Shown here in pieces: positions 17,903-27,096 of a stretch of DNA of 64,000 bases. The translations under genes were made by a program, and so were the position numbers. The DNA comes from Novosphingobium sp. Gsoil 351 (GTDB taxonomy: Bacteria; Pseudomonadota; Alphaproteobacteria; Sphingomonadales; Sphingomonadaceae). The DNA is taken from the NCBI RefSeq assembly GCF_009707465.1, contig NZ_CP046120.1:2509501-2573500 (forward strand). The letters are read 5' to 3'. Under the pieces are notes generated by a model. The model saw nothing but the letters and a program-made list of their open reading frames with translations. It made no database searches and was not told the origin of the DNA. Every line of letters starts with the position of its first letter. The first letter of the stretch is position 1.

Positions 17903-19106
17903 CCGAAAATCCTCATCGTCCGTTCGATCCCGCGGACAAGCGCCGCGACATCGCTTTCATCCGAATACAGCCCGAAACTCGCCCGCGCGGTGGCGGGAAC
18001 GCCGAGATGCTCCATCAGGGGCTGCGCGCAATGGTGCCCGGCGCGGATCGCGACGTTCTCTTCGTCCAATATGGTGCCCAGGTCGTGCGGATGCACCCCT
18101 GCAGCGTGAAACTGACGATGCCGGCGGCGTCCTCGGGCCCGAACAGCGTTGCCGAGTTGATCGAGCGCAGTGCTTCACGGGTCTGGCGGACCAGCGCCGT
18201 CTCATGCGCGTGGATCGCTTCGAGGCCAACGCTGCTCACATAGTCGATCGCCGCGGCCAGTCCGATCGCCTCGACGATCGCCGGGGTGCCCGCCTCGAAC
18301 CGCGCGGGCGGCGGGAGGAAGCTGGTGCGCTCGAACGTCACCCGCTCGATCATCGCCCCGCCGCCCTGCCACGGCGGCATCGCCTCGAGCAGGTCCGCAC
18401 GCCCCCACAACGCGCCGATCCCGGTCGGGCCGTAGAGCTTGTGGCTTGAGAAAACGTAGAAGTCGCAACCCAGCGCGGCGACGTCGACCGGCATCCGCGG
18501 GACCGCCTGGCAGCCGTCCAGCAGCAGCTTCGCGCCCACCGAATGCGCCAGGGCGGCGGCACGCTTGGCGTCGAGCACGCTCCCCAGCACGTTGGAAACG
18601 TGCGCGAACGCGACCATTGTGTGCTCAGGGGTAAGCATCGCCTCGGCGGCGTCGAGGTCGATCCGGCCGTCGTGGGTCAGCGGACAGACATCGATCTGCC
18701 AACCCGCGAGTTGCCATGGCACGATGTTCGAATGGTGCTCTAGCGTGGAGAGCAGAACCCGGCCTTTGTTGGGATATCGGTAGGCGACCAGGTTGATCGC
18801 CTCGGTCGCGCCGCGGGTGAAGACGATCTCGTCCTCGCGCCCGCCGATGAACGACGCGACCCCCCGCCGGGCGGATTCGTAGCCCAGCGTCATCTCGGCC
18901 GAGCGGGTGTAGACCCCGCGATGGACGGTGGCGTAGTCCGCCCCGATCGCGCCGGTGGTCGCGTCGATGACGGCCTGGGGTTTCTGCGCGGTGGCGGCGG
19001 AATCGAGGTAGTGCCAGCGCGAGCCGTCGAGGTTGGCGAGGCCGGGGAAATCCCGCGCCAAATTCCCAACCCCGGTCCTGAGCGGAACTTTGGTGAGTGT
19101 ATTCAC
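17899..19106 (-). CDS. sufS: Cysteine desulfurase SufS (single-base frameshift in this sequence)
   Basis: SufS is the PLP enzyme that takes sulfur from cysteine for the SUF scaffold. The main frame carries the PLP pocket ([12 protein letters not shown], the lysine in [11 protein letters not shown]) and breaks after FTLQG. The rest, with the catalytic cysteine in [10 protein letters not shown], continues in another frame to 17899. Adding one base to the C4 run at 18096-18099 joins the two and gives about 402 residues, normal length. The start is a GTG at 19106 that overlaps the sufD stop (GTGTGA). The intact operon around it suggests a sequence error. Confidence 0.93.
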
Positions 19107-19834
19107 ACCAGCACCTCCAGCCGCGCCAGCGCCGCGGAGGTCAGCGCTTCCTCGTCCGCCGCGCCGACGAACGCCTCGGCGATGAACGCCTGGAGCATCA
19201 GCCGCTTGGCCTCGCCGGGCGGAATCCCGCGGCTGGCCATGTAGAACAGCGCCTGCGCATCCAGTTCGCCGATCGCGCACCCGTGCGCGCACTTAACGTC
19301 GTCGGCGTAGATTTCGAGCTCGGGCTTGGCGTTCGCGGTCGCGGTGCGGTCGAGCAGCATCGCGCGCACCGATTGCGCCGCGTCGGTTCCGTCCGCCCCA
19401 CGCGCCACCGCGACTTTGCCGAGATAGGTGCCGGTGGCGTGGCCGGCGAGGACTGACCGGATCGTCTGGCGGCTGGTCGCGTTAGGCGCGGCGTGGGTCA
19501 CGGTGGTGACGATCTCCAACGTTTCGCTCGCGCCGCCCAACTGCGCGGCGCCGAGCATGAAGTCCGCGCCTTCGCCCAGCGACACCGAGAGCGCGATGCG
19601 GCCATAGGCGACCCGTGCGTTGAGGATGCGCAGATCGAACCGCGCGCCCGCTTCCAGCACAATCGAAAGCGACCGCACCGGCGCCTCGGCGCTGGCGACA
19701 ATCGTCAGTGCGCCCGTCTCCCCCGCCGCGACCGCAATCGTCTCGACCGCGACCGGCCACAACGGCGCGAGTGCCTCCAGGTCCGCGTAGCGGAAATCTT
19801 CATCGCGGCGGGAGGGCAGCGCGAGGACGGTCAT
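19103..19834 (-). CDS. sufD: Fe-S cluster assembly protein SufD
   Basis: SufD pairs with SufB and SufC in the SufBC2D scaffold. The 243-residue protein is shorter than the usual 400 or so, which is normal for sphingomonads: it lacks most of the N-terminal helical region but keeps the beta-helix core (SLGEGADFMLGAAQLGG) and the conserved C-terminal segment DDVKCAHGCAIGELDAQALFYMASRGIP, followed by EAKRLMLQAFIAEAF. It overlaps sufC upstream and sufS downstream by four bases each. Confidence 0.94.
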   Translation of the reverse strand: MTVLALPSRRDEDFRYADLEALAPLWPVAVETIAVAAGETGALTIVASAEAPVRSLSIVLEAGARFDLRILNARVAYGRIALSVSLGEGADFMLGAAQLGGASETLEIVTTVTHAAPNATSRQTIRSVLAGHATGTYLGKVAVARGADGTDAAQSVRAMLLDRTATANAKPELEIYADDVKCAHGCAIGELDAQALFYMASRGIPPGEAKRLMLQAFIAEAFVGAADEEALTSAALARLEVLV

Positions 19835-20574
19835 GCCGCGACCGCCTCGTATCCCTCGGCCTCGAGCCGGTGCGCCAGTTCGGGCCCGCCGGTCTTCACG
19901 ATCCGCCCGTCCGACAGGATATGGACGAAATCGGGGCGGACGTAGTCGAGCAGACGCTGGTAGTGGGTGATCAGGAGGACCGCCTTTTCGGGCCGGCGCA
20001 TGATCGCGTTGATCCCGTCGCCGACCACGCGCAGCGCATCGATGTCGAGGCCCGAATCGGTCTCATCGAGGATTGCCAGCGCCGGATCGAGGATGCCCAT
20101 CTGGACCATCTCGGCGCGCTTCTTCTCGCCGCCCGAAAAGCCGACGTTCACCGGGCGCTTGAGCATGTCCATGTCGAGCTTCAGGAGCGCCGCTTTTTCG
20201 CGCGCCAGCTTGAGGAATTCGGCGCCGGACAGCGGGGGTTCGCCGCGCGCCTTGCGCTGGGAATTGAGGCTTTCGCGCAGAAACTGGACGAACGACACGC
20301 CGGGGATTTCGACCGGGTACTGGAACCCCAGGAACAACCCCGCGGCGGCGCGCTCGTGGGGGGCGAGGGCCAGAAGGTCTTGCCCTTCAAGCGTGACCGA
20401 ACCCGAAGTCACCTCATACCCCGGCCGGCCGCCGAGCACATACGACAGCGTCGATTTCCCCGCCCCGTTCGGCCCCATGATCGCATGAATCTCGCCCGCC
20501 CCGATGGCGAGCGAAAGCCCCTTGAGGATCGGCTTGCCACCGACGTCGGCGTGGAGGTTATCGATTTGGAGCAT
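19831..20574 (-). CDS. sufC: Fe-S cluster assembly ATPase SufC
   Basis: SufC is the ABC-type ATPase that drives conformational change of the SufBC2D scaffold. The 247-residue protein has Walker A GPNGAGKST, the Q-loop region, the signature SGGEKKRAEM and Walker B ALAILDETDSGLDIDAL, where SufC proteins characteristically have ETDSGLD. Its ATG at 20574 lacks a clear G-rich ribosome site: the preceding 20 bases are a run of A with a few G, and the small upstream frame overlaps the start, so coupling may matter. Confidence 0.96.
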   Translation of the reverse strand: MLQIDNLHADVGGKPILKGLSLAIGAGEIHAIMGPNGAGKSTLSYVLGGRPGYEVTSGSVTLEGQDLLALAPHERAAAGLFLGFQYPVEIPGVSFVQFLRESLNSQRKARGEPPLSGAEFLKLAREKAALLKLDMDMLKRPVNVGFSGGEKKRAEMVQMGILDPALAILDETDSGLDIDALRVVGDGINAIMRRPEKAVLLITHYQRLLDYVRPDFVHILSDGRIVKTGGPELAHRLEAEGYEAVAA

Positions 20575-20769
20575 TAGTTTTCTTTTTTTCTATGACGAAT
20601 TCATGGGATTGCTCGATCACGGGGGCGCCATTCACCAGCAGTTGCTTGACGCCTTTGGCAATCGCCACACCGGTTCCACCATCTATGATGCCGCCGCAGT
20701 CAATGGCGTTGGCGCGCTTTACGGCACCGCAATCGCCATTCTGGTGGCCGTCGCAACGATCATGGCCCA

Positions 20770-20773
<4 letters not shown>
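20558..20773 (-). other. 195-base segment between sufB and sufC with opposed small open frames
   Basis: All other suf genes here touch or overlap, but sufB (ends 20770) and sufC (starts 20574) are 195 bases apart. A minus-strand frame fills the gap exactly, overlapping the sufB stop (TGATG) and the sufC start, which is how a real operon gene would be placed. Its product of about 70 residues has an odd Cys/His/Asp/Gly-rich N-terminus and the more ordinary segment KGVKQLLVNGAPVIEQSHEF. The plus strand of the same DNA encodes, from ATG 20603, a segment with a convincing membrane helix (GALYGTAIAILVAVATI). One is coding and one a shadow; I cannot tell which. Confidence 0.4.
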
Positions 20774-22251
<1,478 letters not shown>

Positions 22252-22274
22252 GCCGCATTCCCCAGAAAAATGGG

Positions 22275-22424
22275 TTCACACGAAGACACGAAGGCACGAA
22301 GAGGTCGTTCCTGGCCGTAGGCCATTTTATCCAGCCCGACCTCAGCGCCAGGGCTTGCCATCGGTCTGGCAATGCGGCTTCGCCGCGAGCGCCACATCTT
22401 CGTGCCTTCGTGCCTTTGTGTGAA
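22275..22424. repeat. Long inverted repeat (REP-like) between rrf2 and sufB
   Basis: TTCACACGAAGACACGAAGGCACGAAGA at about 22275-22302 is mirrored by TCTTCGTGCCTTCGTGCCTTTGTGTGAA at about 22397-22424, with only two mismatches over 28 bases and 94 bases between. The arms repeat a CGAAGGCA unit. The element could fold in the rrf2-sufB transcript and lower read-through or stabilise one part of the message. The pattern resembles dispersed intergenic repeats of sphingomonads. Confidence 0.8.
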
Positions 22425-22429
22425 AACCA

Positions 22430-22840
22430 TCATGGTGCCAATTCTGCCAACCGGGTGAGCGGCACGTCCGCCAGCGCCCCGCGCATCGCGGCGTTGACCG
22501 CACTCCAGTGCGGCTGGACCGAGCAAGTTCCTTCGAGCGTGCAATCGTGCTTGCCCGCTTCGACGCAGGCGGTCAGCGCGATCGGGCCTTCGACCGCCTC
22601 GACGATGTCGGCCAGGCTGATCGCCGCGGCCGGCCGGGCGAGCTTGAGGCCCCCGCCGGCGCCGCGGCTGGCGCGCAAAAGGCCGGCGGCGGAGAGCTTG
22701 CTGACCAGCTTCTGCACCGTCGCCGCAGGCAGCCCGGTTTCCTCCGCGAGTTGCGCTGCGCTAACCTTCACTCCGCCGCAATGCCGTGCGGCGGCGGACA
22801 TAGTGACCACGGCATAATCGGCTAGGTTTGAAAGGCGCAT
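22430..22840 (-). CDS. Rrf2 family regulator of the SUF operon (IscR/SufR-like)
   Basis: This 136-residue Rrf2 protein has a winged helix (LAEETGLPAATVQKLVSKLSAAGLL) and three cysteines in the order C-x6-C-x5-C (TACVEAGKHDCTLEGTCSV), the IscR-type Fe-S ligand set. It probably senses cluster status and represses or tunes the downstream suf genes. The gene is immediately upstream of sufB on the same strand. A 25-base near-perfect palindrome sits four bases before its start codon. Confidence 0.93.
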   Translation of the reverse strand: MRLSNLADYAVVTMSAAARHCGGVKVSAAQLAEETGLPAATVQKLVSKLSAAGLLRASRGAGGGLKLARPAAAISLADIVEAVEGPIALTACVEAGKHDCTLEGTCSVQPHWSAVNAAMRGALADVPLTRLAELAP

Positions 22841-22843
22841 CGT

Positions 22844-22868
22844 TAATCAGACCGAATCGTTCCGATTA
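22844..22868. promoter_or_regulatory. 25-bp palindrome, predicted Rrf2 operator of the suf operon
   Basis: Read on the plus strand, TAATCAGACCGA and TCGTTCCGATTA face each other around a central base; 20 of 24 positions pair. The centre is CGAATCG. It lies at bases -4 to -28 relative to the rrf2 ATG, where bound protein would block RNA polymerase or the ribosome-binding region. It is the only such dyad I noticed near this operon. Confidence 0.65.
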
Positions 22869-22886
22869 CCATCTAGGGACGCGGCG

Positions 22887-23846
22887 TCACGCGCGCAAGT
22901 CGTCGGGGATCGGCGCCAGCCGCGAGCTTTTCTCGCGAAAATTGCGCAAGTCCATGATCGCGGAGAGGAACGGGGTGTCGGGATCGGCGATCCGCGCGGG
23001 AGTCCGGCCCGCGAACAGCCGCATCTCGCGGATCATATGCGGCTGGTCATAGAAATGATCCTGCACCGCCGCGATCTCGTCGGTGGTCAGATCCGGACGC
23101 GAAAGCAACACCGCGGCGCGCAGCGCCCGATACTTGCGCGCCAGGGCAGTGGGCGGAAGTCCGAAATAGCGGTCGGTCAGGCGCTGGACCTGACGTGCGC
23201 TCCAACCGCCGCGGGCCTGGAGATCGGCCACGGCCGGGGCGATCGAGCCCGCGAGCCATTCCCCCGCGATCTTGACGAAACGCGCGTGACTCGGCTTGAT
23301 CGCACGCACCGAGGCGAGGATCGCGGCGGAAAAGCGCTCGACCATGGCTTCGGACGAAAGCCGCTCGAACTCCTCAGCGATGCCCTTGGCGGCTTCGGCC
23401 AGCGCCGGACCCAGCACTTGCCCGCCATCGTAAATCCGATTGCCGTGCTTCGTCGCGCAAAGCCCGGTCAGTGCCGCCCATCCGAGCGGGGTCAGCGCCG
23501 CGCCGAACAGGTGCCACGGTCCGTCCACCTCGAAAGTCGCGGCGGCGGACGTGGGCGATTGCAAAGTGAAGCGGTGGCTCGGCTCGCTGCGTCCGTCGAG
23601 GAAGCGCATTTTCCCTGATCCGCGCGCCATCGCCGCCATCATTCCCAGCGACGAGGGCTGGACGTCGCGAATCCTCCGCTCGTCGCAGCGCATCCGGAAG
23701 AAGGTGGTCACATAAGGCGTGACGAAGGCGGGTGGCGGGAACAGTTCGAGCCGAAGCAGTCCCTGCTGGGTCAGCCGGGCATCGCGCGACCTTTCGGGCT
23801 GCGCCATTCGCGCCATCGAAACTCGCGCCATGGTCTTTTCGCGCAC
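22887..23846 (-). CDS. AraC family transcriptional regulator
   Basis: The 319-residue protein has an N-terminal sensor-like domain and a C-terminal double helix-turn-helix of AraC type (SARQVQRLTDRYFGLPPTALARKYRALRAA, then TDEIAAVQDHFYDQPHMIREMRLFAGRTPARI). The phrase YDQPHMIREMR closely follows the AraC second-helix signature. Several ATGs compete for the start (23846, 23831, 23816, 23807) and none has a clear ribosome site. The neighbouring genes give no hint of the target, and the effector is unknown. Confidence 0.88.
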   Translation of the reverse strand: MREKTMARVSMARMAQPERSRDARLTQQGLLRLELFPPPAFVTPYVTTFFRMRCDERRIRDVQPSSLGMMAAMARGSGKMRFLDGRSEPSHRFTLQSPTSAAATFEVDGPWHLFGAALTPLGWAALTGLCATKHGNRIYDGGQVLGPALAEAAKGIAEEFERLSSEAMVERFSAAILASVRAIKPSHARFVKIAGEWLAGSIAPAVADLQARGGWSARQVQRLTDRYFGLPPTALARKYRALRAAVLLSRPDLTTDEIAAVQDHFYDQPHMIREMRLFAGRTPARIADPDTPFLSAIMDLRNFREKSSRLAPIPDDLRA

Positions 23847-24174
23847 CCTTGTCCCGAACCGGCAGGTCCAGACATCCGTCTAAGCGGAGGTGGCAAGGCG
23901 CGCAACCCGGCCCGCGACGGGTCAAGTACCCGACAAAGAAGGGCAGCCCGGCCACGAATGGCTGGACTGCCCTTTTAAAGTGGAGAACTCGCCGCATTTC
24001 TGCACCGAGCCCTTCGGGTCGCAGGCGTGGCTTAGGCCACCGGTGGATTTGCGAATTGTATGGATTCGACAAATTGCCGGCCTCACGAAATATTTTGTTG
24101 CGTATCCTTATGTTACAGATGTGTGACGCGGCTTGCGTTGAACCACGCCCGGACCACTGCCATAGGCGTGCGGG
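23847..24174. other. Intergenic region between divergent AraC regulator and pyrD
   Basis: These 328 bases carry the promoters of both genes. Visible structures are a hairpin at 23939-23976 and an imperfect dyad at 24051-24077, GCGAATTGT and ACAAATTGC around nine bases (7 of 9 pairs match), which could be an operator. The 100 bases before pyrD are AT-richer than average. I find no convincing gene. Confidence 0.4.
23939..23976 (+). terminator. Orphan terminator-like hairpin
   Basis: AAGGGCAG and CTGCCCTTTT form a perfect outer stem with a partly paired interior (CCCGGCC / GGCTGGA). It has a T4 tail on the plus strand, but no plus-strand gene ends before it. It may end a short non-coding transcript or be an attenuator in the pyrD leader. 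Confidence 0.5.
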
Positions 24175-25203
24175 ATGCTGTTTGCGTTGCTCCGCCCTGC
24201 GCTGTTCGCGCTCGACGCCGAAACCGCGCACGGTCTGAGCATCGCCGCGCTAAAGACGGCGCCGTTGCCGGCTCAGCCGATCGACCCGGCTTTGCGCACC
24301 ACCGTCGCGGGAATCGCGTTCCCCGGTCCGCTCGGCGCCGCGCCCGGTTACGACAAGAATGGCGAGGTGCCTGGCGCGCTGCTGCGCCTGGGCTTCGGGT
24401 TCGCCGAAGTCGGCACGGTCACCCCGCTGGCCCAGCCCGGCAATCCGCGCCCGCGGCTGTTCCGCTTGGCCAAAGATCGCGCTGTGATCAATCGGATGGG
24501 TTTCAACAACGCCGGAGCCGAGGCGATGCTGGCGCGGCTGAAGGCCCGCGCAGGGCAGGCGGGCGTGATCGGGGTCAACATCGGCGCAAACAAGGATTCG
24601 CCCGATCGCATCGCCGATTATGCGCAACTGGCGCGGCTCATGGCGCCGGTCGCGAGCTATCTGACGGTAAATATCAGTTCGCCCAACACCCCCGGCCTGC
24701 GCGCGTTGCAGGACGAAGGTGCGTTGGGGGCGCTACTCGATGCGGTGATGGCGGCGCGCGGGGACGAAGGTCCACCTGTCTTTCTCAAGCTTGCCCCCGA
24801 TCTCGAACCTACGGACATCGACGCGATCTGCCGGATCGCGCTCGAGCGGCGGCTCGGCGCGTTGATCGTCTCGAACACCACCATTTCGCGTCCGGCCTTG
24901 CGCTCGCGCCATGCCGCGGAGGCGGGCGGGCTGTCGGGCGAGCCCTTGCGTGACCTCGCCCACCAACGCCTGCGCGATTTCCGCGACGCCAGCGGCGGGG
25001 CGATTCCCTTGATAGGGGTCGGCGGGATCGCGACCGCCGATGACGCCTGGGCGCGGATTCGCGCGGGAGCAAGCCTCGTCCAGCTGTACTCGGCGATGGT
25101 CTTCGCAGGTCCGGGCATCGCCCGGCAGATCAACGCCGGGCTGGTGCGCCGGATGCGCCGCGACGGATTTTCCTCGATTGCCGAGGCGGTCGGCAGCGCA
25201 TAG
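24175..25203 (+). CDS. pyrD: Quinone-dependent dihydroorotate dehydrogenase (class 2)
   Basis: PyrD oxidises dihydroorotate to orotate in pyrimidine synthesis and passes electrons to quinone at the inner membrane. The 342-residue protein has the class 2 N-terminal membrane-associating helices (MLFALLRPALFALDAETAHGLSI), the FMN site AAPGYDKNGE, the NRMGFNNAG motif, the catalytic serine region NISSPNTPGLR, and VSNTTISRP followed by the C-terminal phosphate-binding LIGVGGIATADDAW and LVQLYSAMVF. The ggt gene follows after 11 bases on the same strand. Confidence 0.97.
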   Translation: MLFALLRPALFALDAETAHGLSIAALKTAPLPAQPIDPALRTTVAGIAFPGPLGAAPGYDKNGEVPGALLRLGFGFAEVGTVTPLAQPGNPRPRLFRLAKDRAVINRMGFNNAGAEAMLARLKARAGQAGVIGVNIGANKDSPDRIADYAQLARLMAPVASYLTVNISSPNTPGLRALQDEGALGALLDAVMAARGDEGPPVFLKLAPDLEPTDIDAICRIALERRLGALIVSNTTISRPALRSRHAAEAGGLSGEPLRDLAHQRLRDFRDASGGAIPLIGVGGIATADDAWARIRAGASLVQLYSAMVFAGPGIARQINAGLVRRMRRDGFSSIAEAVGSA

Positions 25204-25214
25204 CGTCGGCGGCG

Positions 25215-26954
25215 ATGTCGCACCGTCTCTTGATTCCGTTCGCCGCGCTCGCGCTGTCTGCTTGCGCCACCCTTCCCGCCACGACCACCGCGCCCCCGCG
25301 CATCGGCCAGCTCGATAGCGCCACCGCCGGGGCGCAAGGCATCGTCAGCGCCGCCGATCCGCGCGCGTCGCAAGCCGGGGCGGAGATGCTTCGCGCCGGG
25401 GGCACCGCCACCGACGCCGCGATCGCAACGATGCTCGCGTTGACCGTGGTCGAGCCGCAGAGCTCGGGTATCGGGGGCGGCGGGTTCCTCGTCCGGGGCG
25501 ACCCGAACGGCGCGGTGACTACGTACGACGGACGCGAGAATGCGCCCGCCGCGGCGAACCCCGAGTGGTTCTTCAAGGACGGCAAGCCGATGTCGATCCG
25601 TGAGGCGATCCCCGGTGGGCGCAGCGTCGGCGTGCCCGGCTCGATCCGGATGGCCGCGCTCGCCCATCGGCAGCATGGTAAGCTGCCCTGGAAGCGCCTG
25701 TTCGGACCCGCGATCCGCCTCGCCCGTGACGGGTTCGCGGTGACCCCGCGGTTGCACGAAGTACTGGCCGAATATCCCGTCACCGGGGCGTACGACGCCG
25801 AGGGCCGCGACTTGTTCTACAACCAGGACGGAACCGCAGCCGCGACCGGCCGGATCATCCGCAACCCCGCGCTTGCCGACTTCCTGACCGAGCTGTCCGA
25901 AAAGGGTCCCGGCGCGTTCTACACCGGGCAAAATCCCACCGCGGCGACGGTCCGGATCAACCAGGCGCCGACCAACCCCGCACCAACCACGCCCAGCGAT
26001 TTTGCTGCCTACCAGGCGAAGGAACGTCAGCCCCTGTGCGGTGCATACCGTGGCTATCGCATCTGCGGGATGGGCCCGCCATCATCGGGCGCGACGACGG
26101 TGTACGCCACGCTCAAGCAACTCGAACGGTTCGATCTCGGCGCGCTGGGCAAGGATTCGCCGGTCGCCTGGCACCTGATCGCCGAATCCGAACGCCTCGC
26201 CTACGCCGATCGCGGGCGCTACCTCGGCGACGGAGATTTCGTGGCCGTCCCCGCGGCGGGTCTGATGGACCCCGCCTATCTGGCGAGCCGTTCGGCGTTG
26301 ATCGATCCGGCGCGCACGCTCGGCGTCATCTCCCCCGGCACCCCGCCGGGCGCGCAGGCGCTGAGCTGGGCCGATCCGGCGACGCAACCCGAAAATGGCA
26401 CCTCGCACTTCGTCGCGGTCGACAAGGCGGGCAGCGCGGTCAGCTACACCTCCACGATCGAATCGATCTTTGGTTCGGGGCTGGTGGTCAACGGCTACTA
26501 CCTCAACAACGAGCTGACCGATTTCAACCTCGCCCCTAGCGACGCCAACGGACGCCCGACCGCAAACCGGGTCGAAGCCGGCAAACGCCCGCGCAGCTCG
26601 ATGGCCCCGACGCTTGTCTATGGTCCTGACGGCGCCCTGCGCCTCGCGATCGGCGCGGCCGGGGGCGCAACGATCCCGGCTCAAGTGCTCAAGGCGATCA
26701 TCGGCGTGATCGACTGGAAGCTCTCGGCGCAGGACGCCATCGCGCTCCCGGTGATCTTCGCGCCCGAGGGCGATACGGTGTTCGTCGAGAAGGGCAGCGC
26801 GCTCGAGGCGATGATCCCGGCGCTCGTCGCGCTCGGCCATAAGTCCGTGATTGCGCGTGAGCCCAGCTTCAAGGCCAACGCGATCGAACGCGTCGGCAAT
26901 CGCTGGATCGGGGCGGCCGATCCGCGCAGCGAGGGCGCAGCAGTCGCCGAGTAG
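25215..26954 (+). CDS. ggt: Gamma-glutamyltransferase
   Basis: This enzyme cleaves the gamma-glutamyl bond of glutathione in the periplasm. The precursor self-cleaves before a nucleophilic threonine, here in the motif NGTSHFVAVD at about residue 395. The 579-residue protein has an export signal with a probable lipobox (LSACA), so it may be a lipoprotein. Conserved segments include DAAIATMLALTVVEPQSSGIGGGGF, MGPPSSGATT and the substrate loop RPRSSMAPTLVY. It follows pyrD by 11 bases. Confidence 0.95.
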   Translation: MSHRLLIPFAALALSACATLPATTTAPPRIGQLDSATAGAQGIVSAADPRASQAGAEMLRAGGTATDAAIATMLALTVVEPQSSGIGGGGFLVRGDPNGAVTTYDGRENAPAAANPEWFFKDGKPMSIREAIPGGRSVGVPGSIRMAALAHRQHGKLPWKRLFGPAIRLARDGFAVTPRLHEVLAEYPVTGAYDAEGRDLFYNQDGTAAATGRIIRNPALADFLTELSEKGPGAFYTGQNPTAATVRINQAPTNPAPTTPSDFAAYQAKERQPLCGAYRGYRICGMGPPSSGATTVYATLKQLERFDLGALGKDSPVAWHLIAESERLAYADRGRYLGDGDFVAVPAAGLMDPAYLASRSALIDPARTLGVISPGTPPGAQALSWADPATQPENGTSHFVAVDKAGSAVSYTSTIESIFGSGLVVNGYYLNNELTDFNLAPSDANGRPTANRVEAGKRPRSSMAPTLVYGPDGALRLAIGAAGGATIPAQVLKAIIGVIDWKLSAQDAIALPVIFAPEGDTVFVEKGSALEAMIPALVALGHKSVIAREPSFKANAIERVGNRWIGAADPRSEGAAVAE

Positions 26955-26996
26955 TTGCCGTCATGCCGCAGACTGATAAAGCCACCTGACAAGGCC

Positions 26997-27079
26997 CACT
27001 CATGTCGAGCAAAGTCGAGACATGCCGCGCCAGGCTCGGCCATTGCGCGACATCCTTCGACACACTCGGGATGAGCGGA
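26997..27079. repeat. REP-like intergenic element between ggt and the acyl-CoA ligase
   Basis: CACTCATGTCGAGCAAAGTCGAGACATGCCGCGC and a later GCGCGACATCCTTCGACACACTCGGGATGAG form two imperfect dyads. The sequence resembles the element at 62698-62785, which shares CTCATnnCGAGCnAAGTCGAGnnATGCCGCGC. It extends into the open frame before the ligase gene, so that upstream frame is not coding. Confidence 0.75.
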
Positions 27080-27096
27080 GGTGGGGGAGCAATGAG

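Noticed and set aside
22838..22868. GGAAC-N16-CGAT on the minus strand at rrf2
   Set aside because: The -10 part overlaps the start codon, which would put the transcript start inside the gene. The palindrome explains the sequence better.
23890..24126. 78-codon plus-strand frame between araC and pyrD
   Set aside because: It spans the hairpin and the AT-rich promoter region, has no ribosome site and no recognisable domain.
27022..27096. Upstream extension of the acyl-CoA ligase to ATG 27022
   Set aside because: The extra 25 codons lie in a REP-like repeat and do not match the conserved start of the family.
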